NCBI GenBank assembly: GCA_949130495.1
Contig: OX422215.1
Coordinates: forward strand, 69,765,244 to 69,829,243
Length of the DNA stretch: 64,000 nt
Origin: Sambucus nigra
Lineage: Eukaryota > Streptophyta > Magnoliopsida > Dipsacales > Adoxaceae
Reading direction: 5' to 3'
Shown here: piece after piece, positions 31,021-42,201 of the stretch
Position numbering within the stretch: the stretch's first letter is position 1
Layout: every line of letters starts with the position of its first letter
Position numbers and translations under genes: made by a program
The notes under the pieces: model-generated
The model's input: only the letters and a program-made list of their open reading frames with translations
Database searches by the model: none
What the model was told of the DNA's origin: nothing

Positions 31021-32560
31021 TGAAAAGATCAACTCTAAGTTTTTAACAAAGTTAAAAGGCTATAGTTGAAAGTTTGAAACAACTTTTTGAAGAAACTCTT
31101 ATTGTATAAAAATGATTAACACAAAATATGTAAAATAAAACACTTAAACATACTTTAGACTTGAAATGCTTGGTATAAAGAAACAAGTCAAATAAATTGT
31201 TTATACTACGCCAGAATAAACTAGAGCAACACCTCAAGGTAATTTTATGATCTAGTCATTTGATGTAAGCTATATTCCAAAAATCTTTACGTCGACTAGG
31301 AATTTTATCCTCCAGATAACAACCACATGGATTAAGTGTTTTTGTGTGGAGATGTGTTCGTGAAACAGTGACTTAATCTATATGTAAATGCAAGTCACAC
31401 ACGCACACTTAATAGTACAAACAAACCTATCAAATTACGATAGGCTTCTACATGGAGGAATTTGAATAAGATATATCAAAAGCTATTAAGAGAGTTTCGA
31501 CCTTCTTATATCAGCACTAAAATATATCTAAAAGAATATTTTCTGAAGAATATATTTCAAAAGTTATAAATTCGATTCTTAAAAATCTTTCAAGATATAA
31601 ACACTTAGATGGTTCTGATATATTCAATTTTAAGAGAAAATTTTATGGATCTTGAAAGAAAATATACATGCAGAATAGATCCATTCGAAATATCAGAAAA
31701 ATAGCAAATATTTTCAGAATCGATTTTGAGGTTGATAATTATAAATAACAAAAACTCAATAGTGTGTGAAAATGTATCTTAGGGTTTTAAACCTTGATTT
31801 TAATGACTAAAATCAAGTTCTAAAACAACGAGATAAGATTGTTATGTTAGAGAACAAAATCCTAGAAGTTTAAATGTTAAACTCATAAACACTTAACACG
31901 AAGGTGCTTGAAATAAACTGTATGAGATACTATTAGTTTGTCCCTTTTCTCTCTTATTTTCTCTCAGTATTCCCTCTCTCTCTCTCTCTTCTCTCTGATC
32001 TCACTTTATTTTTTTCTCTCTAGACTGAGCAAAAGATGAGAAGTATAGACGATGATACTAAAAGAGGAAGGTTCTGGATTCTAGGTTTGAAATTAACGAT
32101 TGGGATTAAGACCACTTATTGAGATTGGATTCAACGTCTAATACTAAAGCTTCTAAAGTAAGCTAAACCATTTATAACTGATAAAAGGTTTTGGATTGAG
32201 ATTGGTCAATCAGGTAGACATGAGCATCGCACTACGCTTCTCATAAGCCATTGATAATTTTGATCTAGCAGTGTAAAACTAGCCTTGCAAATGTGAGAGC
32301 AGGGAAACATAAATATAACCAACCATGCACAGCCAATTGGAATCCACTAATTGATCTCTAATAAATCGAATTAAGTAAAAGGAAGGATTAATTAGTTTAA
32401 AAGACATGTTTAGTAAAAACATTTTAACAAGTTTTAAAAGAGAAGAAAACTTATTTTTAACACAAAATAAATTCTTACAATTATTTTAAAGACCAATTAA
32501 AATGCTGAAAAAATATAGAACAATTATATTGGCATGAAATGCTATATGTGTCCTAACTGT
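31021..32560 (-). repeat. C1 5' LTR (outer end uncertain)
   Basis: The minus-strand LTR ends at 31021 (GATCTTTTCA). Non-coding AT-rich sequence with a (CT)n tract at 31966-32000. The start of the LTR is not defined because the second copy is outside the window; 32560 is a guess from where sequence character changes. Confidence 0.5.
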
Positions 32561-33739
32561 GTGGTATTTTTAACTTCTTACCGTACTTAAGGCTGAATAC
32601 GAAAACTTTGTTGAAGCGGTCTGGAATGTTCTTGGACTGCAATAGGAACCCTATGAGGTGTTCATATCTAAAAAGAAACCTTTTGTGTACATATCCAAAC
32701 TAGTTAAAAGACATATGCAGTATAGACTTAAAACAAACCTAAAAATTCAACTGTATATGGTTTTTCAGTTCGATTTGATTGCCTTAATTTATCAAACTAA
32801 GATTTAGCCTCACATGACAAAAAGAATGAACTCATAATGTACAAACATACACAATGCACACTAGAATTCAAAAATATTGATGATTATGAAATCAATAGAA
32901 TCAAATATTTAAGTTTAACGAGGACTCAATGTGCAAACCCATTGATCTTGAACTAAACACCCTCAAAATTATAGATATTTAATTTTTTTTGTCATTTTAA
33001 AAATATCAGTTTTAGAGCATTAATTTTGAAACATTGGCCTTGGTAAAAAAAATCTTTTGCCTCTCTTTTCTTTTAGGCTCTTGGCAAGAGAGGTGTTTCA
33101 CGTAAAGTAGATTTACTCCCTTTGTAGCCCTTTTCCGTACACTCTCGTATTTTTTAATCCAGAAGAAACTCACGGACAATGGTTCTTATATACACAAATC
33201 CCCCAATAAAATAGATATGTATATGACAAGATTGAAAGGAGAACACCTCACTTAGCTCATGTAACATAGGCAGTCAAAATCCAAAAGAGCTTGTACAAGT
33301 ATGTGGGGAGGCCTATACAAAGTGAACCCATAAGCAAATTAAAGTCGAACAACTCCATGCATGCATGCTTGAGAAATAATCCTTAACATTGTAAACCATA
33401 ATCTAATGTCCTAGCCGCATGGAAAATGAAAGGAATAAGATTCAAACAAGCCGTTATGCCACACAAAATGTGTAAAACTAAACTACACAAAACAAACCAA
33501 AAATATTTTTGAGTTTATAAACATATTTCAAAAAATGCCTCAAAAGGAAAACAAAATCTTTTATATTTTTCTTAATAAGAAAACATTATACAACATACCA
33601 TATATCATGAAGCACAAAAGCAAGCGTATGACAAGCATGAGAACACAATCACTCATAAGATATAGCAGGGTAAGAATCATGTGTAAGCATGGAAGAATTA
33701 ACAATCATAGCATTAAGCACCTACAAATCTGATTTTCTA
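32561..33739. other. Unassigned AT-rich stretch between C1 and C2
   Basis: No credible coding frame, no clear LTR ends. Contains ordinary low-complexity AT-rich text and a small 65-codon chance frame at 33535. It may include the outer part of the C1 LTR and degraded C2 sequence. Confidence 0.4.
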
Positions 33740-34648
33740 ACCCACATGGGTGAAATGTGATGGTCTTGGGTTTTGGGAACCTTGGTGATACTAGTCTTAG
33801 ACTTCCTAATACATTTTTTGAGATCTTAAAAAAATGCCTAAGGTGACCTCTCCTACCACAATGAGTACAAGTGTAGACAAAAGGAATGTTACTTATGGTC
33901 TCACCTTTTCAAATGTCCTTGGCTATGGTTGACTCTCTCAAAATATTGGTTTTAGTTAGAGGCAACAGGATTATCGAAGCCAATTCCAACCATGTCATTT
34001 TTATTTGGACAGTTCCTAACATCCTATCCAACTTCTCTTACCTATATTTCTAATCAAATTTGACACAAATTAAGTCTCTTAATCTCTTCTATAACTCCAT
34101 TATTCTAGACTCAAGAAAAAGTTTAAACTCATAAAAAATAAAGGACTCCTCCTTTATATTTTCCATAAATATATGAAGGTTATCTCTCTCCCCTTAAATA
34201 AATGCAAGCTTCTCCCTAAGAATCTTCTCACGTGCCCTTAAATCCTCAATCAATTTAGCGTCATCATTCCATACTACACGCTCCTTCAACCTATCTTTTA
34301 ACTTCAAGTTACCCTTTTTTAATTTCAATATCTCTATATACAACTCACGAAAATCAACTTAAAGTTCATTATATCCTTATTCTTCTTCTTCATTATCACC
34401 ACTAGATTTGAATTCACCAACTTAGCCTCAGAATCGTCATGCATATGATTATCTTCATCAAAAGACTTTTCATTAAGTCTAACATGACTGGCCATGAAAG
34501 TAGTGTAGTTACGCTCCACAACAGAATCAGGTTCCTCTTTTGACTCACTATCACTAAGTGTATCATTATAAGCCTTATGCTTCTTACATCCCTTCCTTAG
34601 TTTAGTGGGACACTCGGCTTCCCTGTGGTCATACCCCTCACCCAAAGT
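33740..34648 (-). pseudogene. C2: copia gag, C-terminal part
   Basis: Continues C2 Gag after the solo LTR. The frame 34334-34645 begins GEGYDHREAECP, the second half of a CCHC zinc knuckle, followed by an acidic Ser/Glu stretch. A Lys/Leu/Glu coiled coil follows at 33950-34330. A second zinc finger-like motif CTHCGRRGHLRHFF lies at about 33840-33880, the place where copia Gag passes to protease. No protease, integrase or RT follows in the window. Confidence 0.8.
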
Positions 34649-36195
34649 TGTAACACCCTGTATGTTTTAACATTTTAAAATATACATGTGCACGTAATTT
34701 AATTAAATTGAGAAATAAAGTGAATTAAATAAATATTAATTGGGAAATAAAAAGATTAATATCTATGTGAAATTGTATTTACTTATATGGTAAGTAAATG
34801 AAAACATGTCAAATAATTTTATGTCATAAGTGAGTAAAATCGACGGGTTTAACGATATCTCATTCGGGATGCGTGGATAGGGTCGTATTAGGAATGAGAT
34901 GGAAAGTTAATGTTAAATAACTTGAATGGTGATTTCGAGTGCGTCAGTGATCCGGAATGGGTCGAGATAGTTAGGATTAGGTACCTGAGGGTTGTATTTT
35001 GGTATCGGGGGATTTTTAGGATAAACGGGACGTAAAGAGGTATTCGAATCATTTTACACGTAGGGGTTGGCTTAATTTCGAGATTAGGAGTCTCTATGGT
35101 TATAATTAGGGAAGGTGGATGGAGTGGGAAGTCATCCAACCATTCTAAAGGCTAAAGCTTTGAGAAAAGAGAGAAAGAGAAGGAGAAAATGAAGAAAATT
35201 AAAGATAAGTGATCCAAGAGGGAGATTGAATCATTTCGAGCATAAAAACACTACGAAAAGAAGAACCCAAAGGGAAGAACTAAGAATTTATTCAATCATA
35301 AGAAAATTATTTAACTTGCTAAAATCATAGTGTAGTTATCAATCATTCATGTAGAAATTTGGTGTAGGGAGACACAAATTGTGGGTGGGAAAAATATGTA
35401 AAAATGGGGTTTTTAACTAATGAAATCATTGAAGAGAACCTTTGTCATGATTATATGTTAGATATGATGTGAATGTAATGATAAATATGCAATCTTGAAT
35501 GATCTAAACCATAAAAATGAGATCTTGAATTAGGGTTGGAAACTATGCGTACTTCTGGATGTAGATTGATAAGCTTATGTAATATATGTTGTTGTGATGA
35601 TTTATATGTAGAATTGTGAAAAATTATGTTTGGGATTGGTTTAAAATACATATTAGGGGTTTGGATGAAGGTTGGAACTCCTGGAGTTGATGGAAAAGAG
35701 GAGAAACTCGTCAAAAGTTCGTCAAGGCATCCCAGTAGAACTGAACCAGTTCGTTGGGGGAAGCGAACCGGTTTGCTCACGGAACTGATTCGAATTAGCC
35801 AGTGAACCAATTTGGTCTATTGTGATGGCCTCCCTTACCTTGTGTGATTTTTCATGCATCGTTTACGACTCAATTTGTTTATGGGGTCCATATTATAAAA
35901 TTAAGCTTTTGGAAATCATAAGGGACAGCTAGAAAGTACCTTAGGTTATACGGGAGTAAATTCCAGGTGTGAAATTATGGGTACACTAGGTTGAAAGGTA
36001 CTCGAATATCGATTGTGGAACCAGATGGGGATTTCGGTAGGTATTAGGCTAAGTTCTAGGACATAATATCATGGTTGCCTGAGACGCGAAATTAAAGAAT
36101 TTATATAAGTAAGTGAATGCTTGATAAATCGAAAGTCGGGGGAGACTTGGGATTTGTGGTCTAGTCCTATGATGGATATATGCATGATTAGTCAG

Positions 36196-36292
<97 letters not shown>

Positions 36293-37520
36293 CATACCTA
36301 CTCCAGGAATGCTATTGTTGGAGGTTGCACATAGTGGGCGATCCACCCTGGTGCGACCAACAGTTTTTGGTTCATATCCCCAGGTCATAGGACTATTTCA
36401 TGACCACTGTATGTGAGTTTAGATTACGGTAGGGTAATGTGGAATGGTTATAACCCATGGATGTATGTATATGGTCGCCTTCAATTTCTATGTTTATGAT
36501 TTGGAATCGGTGGTGAGATTTCAACCCGATTGCCCCGGAGTGGTACATGACGTACCTAGAACCTGATAGCATACTAGGGAATTCATCCCGAAGGACAACT
36601 CAGGGATGCTAATTATATACGTATAAAGAGTGTTATATGTATATGTGAACTTAATGAATGTGTGAGCGTTAAATTATAACTAGTGTACAGTTATGTGATT
36701 ATATAACGGGCCGAATGTAATTGGGAATTATGATAATATAGCTTATGTGATAGCTAAGAGTTAAACATAGTAAAGTAAAATACATGTGGAAAAATTGGGC
36801 GGTATTATGATTGACTAGACTAGTTAGGTGGGGTAGCATGACTAGGGAATTAAAATAAATGCATTAGGTGTGCACTATATATGAGGGGCGAGGATAATCT
36901 CATGTGAGTGCGACACCAGATGAACATAAATAATTCTTCCGCATACTCATTATTTCATTTTAAATACTTGAAAATATTTTTAAAATGGTTTTGGGTGTTA
37001 ACCCGTATCAGAAATATTTTTCGAAGCCTTTTAGGTGCTCAGCCACAGGGACGCTATGATTAGCGTATTCTTCCAGTCACACGATGTTGCAGTAGCTGTA
37101 GATGCCTGTAGGATTTTCCTAGATGCTTCTATCCATTATATCTAGCTAGGATGTTACTCTAGTATTTCATTTAGGGAATTTTTCTCACAGTCAGACAATT
37201 TTCACTTTGAGACTTTGTTATTTCATTTCATTATTCAGTCGGATGATTGTAAGTGGATTTTATCGAGAGTTATTCAGTTACTTTATTTATTTATGTCATT
37301 AGCACTCGTTATTATTTCGTTGTCGTGAATGTTTATATTTTTGATTGAATGTCTTATTAAGCAAGATAATAAGTTTTTAATAATTGGACACGGGGCTTAA
37401 TTAGTTATTAATAATTAAATTGGTTTTTGACAGTGATGCTAAGAATGAATCAGACTGAGATTCTTGTTTTATTTTAGTAGAGGATTGGCCACCTGTTATT
37501 AGAATAGGCAGGGTGTTTCA
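34649..37520 (+). repeat. Solo Del/Tekay-like LTR (2872 bp) inside C2 gag
   Basis: Starts TGTAACACCCTG, ends CAGGGTGTTTCA (inverted terminal repeat). The flanks AAAGT (34644-34648) and AAAGC (37521-37525) are a 5-bp target duplication with one change. The zinc knuckle of C2 lies on both sides. Contains the family box GAGTGCG...GAGATAGT near 34940-34975, (TA)n(TG)n at 36197-36290, a cluster of CCGGTT/CCAGTTCG words at 35740-35815, and GCCACAGGGACG near the 3' end. No internal coding part, so it arose by LTR-LTR recombination. Confidence 0.9.
36197..36290. repeat. (TA)n(TG)n compound microsatellite
   Basis: About 23 TA units followed by about 24 TG units, inside the solo LTR. Confidence 0.97.
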
Positions 37521-38410
37521 AAAGCATATGTCAGATTCATCAATTTTAAATTTATCATTTTCATTCTTTTTAAAGGTCCCGATTACTATGAAAATTTTCA
37601 GCCTTATTACATTTGTTTTTCTCAAATTTCTCTCCATCAAGTTTTGAATTCTGTTTCAAAGTTGAGAAATTTTATGAATTTTTTTTGTTAACAAGGTCGT
37701 ATTATCAGATCAATGTCAGACTCATCATGAAAAATGTGTGTTTCCTCCTTCCGGGATTTTAAAGTAATGCCCTTATCTTTCTTCTTCATGTGGAGAGGAA
37801 ACATGTCGAGTTCATAGGTTTAAAGGTAACTTACAAGCTCTTAAAGTTTCATTGACTCAACAATTCCCAATGAGTTCAAAATAGTGATTTTGGGATTAAA
37901 TCTTTCAAGTAAGGACCTTGTGATTTTCTTCACAACTTTGGTTTTGGGTATTCTTTCTCCCAAGTTAAAATATGAGTTTACAATATCAAAACTTTTAGCG
38001 TAGAACTCATCAAAGGTATCACCTTCATCCATCCTGATGGTTTCAAACTTAGTGGTGAGGTTTTGGAGTCTGAAAGCCTTAGCAACATTAGTTTCCTCGT
38101 GAGTGAGTTAAAGTATGTCTCGTACCTCTTTAGACGTTTCACACGTCATAATACGGTGGAACTCCTCCGGTGTAATCGCACAGGATAAATTATTTAGACT
38201 ACGAGAATTGAAGTTACACAACTTATGTTCCTCCTCACTCCAGAACTCAACGGTTCAAGAAGTTCCCCTTACTATAATTAACCATAACCTCTCATCGTGA
38301 TACTTATGTGTAAATTTCGTACATGCTTTCCAGTACACTTAGTTTGACCTATCAAACAAATGTGTCCTAGAAAATTATTGGCCTTCCATACACAAACCTC
38401 CCGGATTCAT
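37521..38410 (-). pseudogene. C2: copia gag, N-terminal and middle part
   Basis: Minus-strand start MNPGG at 38410, just after the primer-binding site. Then LNNLSCAITPEEFHRI, the frame 37841-38032 with DEFYAKSFDIVNSYFNLGE and SLLERFNPKIT (UBN2-type copia Gag), and Lys-rich sequence up to a Cys at the LTR edge that begins the zinc knuckle. Several stops (for example after IVESMKL). Taking out the solo LTR and one target copy brings together C-X2-C-X4-H-X4-C spacing, allowing one missing base. Confidence 0.87.
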
Positions 38411-38433
38411 GCCTACATAATTTATAGACACTC

Positions 38434-38445
38434 GCTCTGATACCA
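38434..38445 (-). promoter_or_regulatory. C2 primer-binding site
   Basis: Minus strand TGGTATCAGAGC, initiator-methionine tRNA type, three bases from the LTR end (CTTTCA at 38449). Confidence 0.93.
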
Positions 38446-38448
38446 ATT

Positions 38449-39112
38449 TGAAAGTTCTACTATACGAAGGGTTATATGGGTTTCCGCACACACTAAAATT
38501 TTCAATTTAATTAAACCAATTTTAAAATATGCACCAATTAAACTAAACATATTGTGTAAACAAATAGCCCAATTTTATCTTGCCCTAAAACATGCATCTA
38601 GGTGATATAAGCAAGAATAAAATAACCAATCACACAACACGTCGATGTACAATGAAAACCCAAAATTGGAAAAACTTCGGACGATCCAACCACAAAAATT
38701 CACTATGATATAAGAAATTACACAAGGACGAGAAATGACTTACTCAACCGAATTTACTCCCTTCAAGTCTTGATGATATCTTCATTCCTTAAACCTTCTT
38801 CATAGTGACACACAGGAATCCACCCATGAACTGCCATAATGCGTGCTCCACACACGTCTTGGTATACACTTATCCTGACTCAGTAAACCTTCACCGTAAC
38901 ATAAAGTCCACCGTGTCAAACAGCAATAGATAGGAATCCATCGTACGAAACGATACTCAGTAAAGATGAAGAGTATATAAAACTTAGTGCTCAAATAAGA
39001 TATTTCAATCTATCATATTTGGTTGAAAATTGGACCTCATAACTATTGGGTATAAACTAGGGTTTGGAAGCTCTTACATTTGTCTCTAAATTTTTTTTCA
39101 AAAAAACTTCTT
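38449..39112 (-). repeat. C2 5' LTR
   Basis: Starts (plus strand) TGAAAGTTCTAC at 38449. Contains GTCGATGTACAATGAAAACC at about 38640-38660, a copia LTR passage found in diverged form in the following segment. The right end is uncertain. Confidence 0.6.
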
Positions 39113-40540
39113 GTTGGAAATGAAGACCCCCAATTTTAAATTTTTAAGTAAGAATTTCCTTTAAGTGCGGAATCGGATGGTTCAAACACAACACACACAA
39201 ACAACAAATTTTAATTTCTTTCAAATTAAAATTAAACTAAACTCAAAGTGAAATTAAACAAAAACAACTAATAAATTTTTCACTTACACCAAATTAATTC
39301 AACCCAAGTCGTAAACAATTTGGCTAACAAATTAATTCATTTTGCAAAATAGGCCAAACCAAATATTACCAAATTATATTATCTTGACTTGAATTAAATT
39401 AATTTAAAATTTTACCCAAACAATATTAGCACCAAATTAAACTAGAGTGTGAATTAAACCATATTTTATCTTTTAATCCTGAGCATGCGTTCTAAGTGAT
39501 TTGCAAGATAAAATAAATTCACAACCACTACACCGCGATGTACGAGAAAAACCCAAATGGGAAAAACCTCGAACGGCCCTAGCCTTAAGTCCATTAAGTA
39601 CGGAGCTAACACTTCTTCTTGTATCAACCTCTTCTTAGTCGGTAATCGTTGACTCCACCGGAACCTTGGACTCCTCCAATGAAGCTTCTTGGGAACCCGT
39701 CAACCACACATAGTGCCTTTCACCAAAGGAGAATGCCGCAACAAAAACATAACTTCTTCTTTCGTGGGAAATAGAAGAAAACCCAAACTTCTCCTTCTTT
39801 TGGTAGAGATGAACCAATGGTGCCAAACAAAACTCCAAGTGATAAATATATATAAATGCAGAACTTGGAATGTTAACCAAAACTAAATGGGTGTATATCT
39901 TTTGTGTTTTGAAAGAGTTTAAGACGTTTAAATTAAACACACAAAAGGGACTTTCCTAACCATGAATTTTCCTCTCAAAAGCTCTCTAGAATAATTTGAA
40001 AAGTCTTAGAAAAATTCTGTCCCAAAATGGATTGAAAACTGTCAAAAATTAGTGGGACAAAATAGTGAGAAAATGCCAAAAATTGTTCCCGCCTGAAATC
40101 TCGTTCGAACGACTTTCCTAACGAAAAGTCAGTGTCCAAAAGGGAAACTCGTTGGCAAAACTCGTTCGAAAGAAATTCTCGTTCGAACGACATTCTCGTT
40201 CGAAAAGTCAGAATGTGGATTTTTTTATATAAGCCCAAAAACTTTATTTTAAATAAAAATTACACCCATTAAAATTATTTCAAGTCTCTACAAATATATA
40301 TATGTATAGCATTCATACTTTATTAGAGACTTGAAATATGATGAATTGTTGAGGACGCAAAAGGCACTTGAAACTCAACAAGGATGATGTCTTTGCGTTG
40401 AACTAGGACGATACGTCTTCAACTCAAACTTATCATAGGCTTGAAGGATGCACATGAACACTATCCTATGAATCAAATATTTTTGTCCGGAATTGAGCCA
40501 ACACTACATTTAGACTCAATTGGAAATTTGTGTTCTTACA
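39113..40540 (-). repeat. Copia LTR fragment, related to the C2 LTR
   Basis: Shares with the C2 LTR the passage GCGATGTACGAGAAAAACCC (39536-39555) and a similar order of AT-rich blocks. Holds four TCGTTCGAA-type words at 40101-40205 and a TTATATAAAA box (minus strand, about 40230). The tail 40320-40540 (with AGGCTTGAAGGAT) is repeated in diverged form at 40960-41150. Frames here are short and unsupported. Confidence 0.55.
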
Positions 40541-41169
40541 CTTCTTATTAAAAACAATTACCAACACTCTTGTATAAAGAAAATACGAAAATCTAAACAG
40601 TATAAAAAAAGAGAAAACTCGTTTAAATGAAAACATTAGGGTGGTTCGAACGAGTTGTGAAATATCGTTTGAAAAAATAAATCTCATTCGAACGACATAG
40701 CCAAACTCATTTGAACGAGCTTCGAGCGAAATCTCACTGTAAAGCAGAACAAACTCATTTTATACTCGTTCGATGTTCATTCGAACGAATTATGAAAACT
40801 CATTTAAATGATTGGCAAATTTTATTTGAATGACTTTAATGTAAAAAAATATTTATTTAAAAAAAATGTAATAAAAAATGGCCTCAAATATTTTTAAACA
40901 AACACCGAAATGTATCAAGGGATAAAACTAAATATCCATCCATAACTCTTAACATCCCATGGATGTTGAAGATGAAACAAGGCATGAAAACATGACACGT
41001 TGATGAAGTCACTTTACTTAGACGCTATAGTCTTCAGTCACGCATCATAGGCTTGAAGGATAAACAACTCAAGACTATCTTATAACTCAAATGATTTTAT
41101 CCAATCGGAACAAAGCGAAAAAACATACAAAATTGGCTCTATTGAAAATTTGTCCCGATAGGGCACTCG
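40541..41169 (-). repeat. Second diverged copy of a copia LTR segment
   Basis: Same arrangement as 40090-40540: a cluster of TTCGAACGA words (40620-40800) followed by AGGCTTGAAGGAT, AACTCAA and CTATCTTA. Indicates two LTR pieces side by side, from tandem insertion or unequal recombination. Confidence 0.5.
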
Positions 41170-42187
41170 TTAACTACATGTCCATACACTAAGTTTAATA
41201 AAATGATAAACATAATTTACCTTAGGAGATCTCTCTCTTAGCTCATCTTGTTATATCGTTACATCCTCTTCATTTCCCCCACTTTCTCTAATAGGGTTAC
41301 TTTCAGTATTACACTCATAATTATGATTCTTAATCGAAACATGCTCTTCCCTTGAGCCTTTTGGAACCTACTCGTTCCTTAACTTCTGCATAACTAATAC
41401 AACTTGATTATATGTTAATAACGTTTAGGCGAACCCATTTTCACAATAACCTCTTATTGAGTCATCTTAACCCAAATAATATAAACATCAATTCTCTCAT
41501 TTCCAATTTTCACCTACTCGAGTGTACTAACATATCATTTCTAGCTAGCTTTAGCTCATACTCTGCAACCACAGGGTGATCCTTCTTATACATAAAAAGT
41601 TCTCATATTTTCATCGCTCTTAATCACCTGCAGGTTTAACCATAAAAATCAACCTTGCCCATGTCTGAGAGAAACACAATTCCATTCTCACATGGAGATT
41701 AACCACACATATAGTCAACCTCCTCCTCTCTTAGGTACACAAAATCATGTAAAGGTATTCTCCTAGCCTCAATTTCCATCACAATCCATATTAACTTAGG
41801 TAGAATTTAAATCTCAAATAGGATCTTTAAAAAGTCAAACTCTTTTTGTCACAAAATTGGCTCATCGAGAATTGTGCCTGAAAAAATCTTCAAGTTACAG
41901 ACCTCACTCCAATCATGATAACTCCCATAATCAACCTCACCATTATGGCGAACACATTTGCCCAACCACTCGTTCTATCCTCGACAACTTACTCATAATG
42001 GTCTTAATTCTCATGCTCTTCTATGCTCCAATGTTCCTCGATTTTCTCTAATACTCAAATGACAACGAACGATGCTTACGAGATCATCATCATGGCACTA
42101 AAGTAAAAAAGCCTATGACAGGATTTAAACACATCAAATAATATAGAACGGATGCATCATAGATCCTAAAGAAACTAGAAATTGGAT
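41170..42187 (-). pseudogene. Tekay-like gag remnant
   Basis: Lies directly after a methionine-tRNA-type primer-binding site. A recognisable fragment is KKDHPVVAEYELKLAR (about 41560-41610), like the EYE motif of Del/Tekay Gag. The rest is in many frames, with an acidic Ser/Glu/Asn stretch at 41290-41370. Truncated at about 41170 by the copia LTR sequence. Weak but consistent. Confidence 0.5.
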
Positions 42188-42199
42188 GCTCTAATACCA
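42188..42199 (-). promoter_or_regulatory. Primer-binding site of the Tekay-like element
   Basis: Minus strand TGGTATTAGAGC, one change from the initiator-methionine tRNA site TGGTATCAGAGC, two bases after the LTR end. Confidence 0.8.
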
Positions 42200-42201
42200 A
42201 C

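Noticed and set aside
40090..40210. Heat-shock elements
   Set aside because: TTC and GAA are adjacent (TTCGAA) without the two-base spacing a heat-shock element needs.
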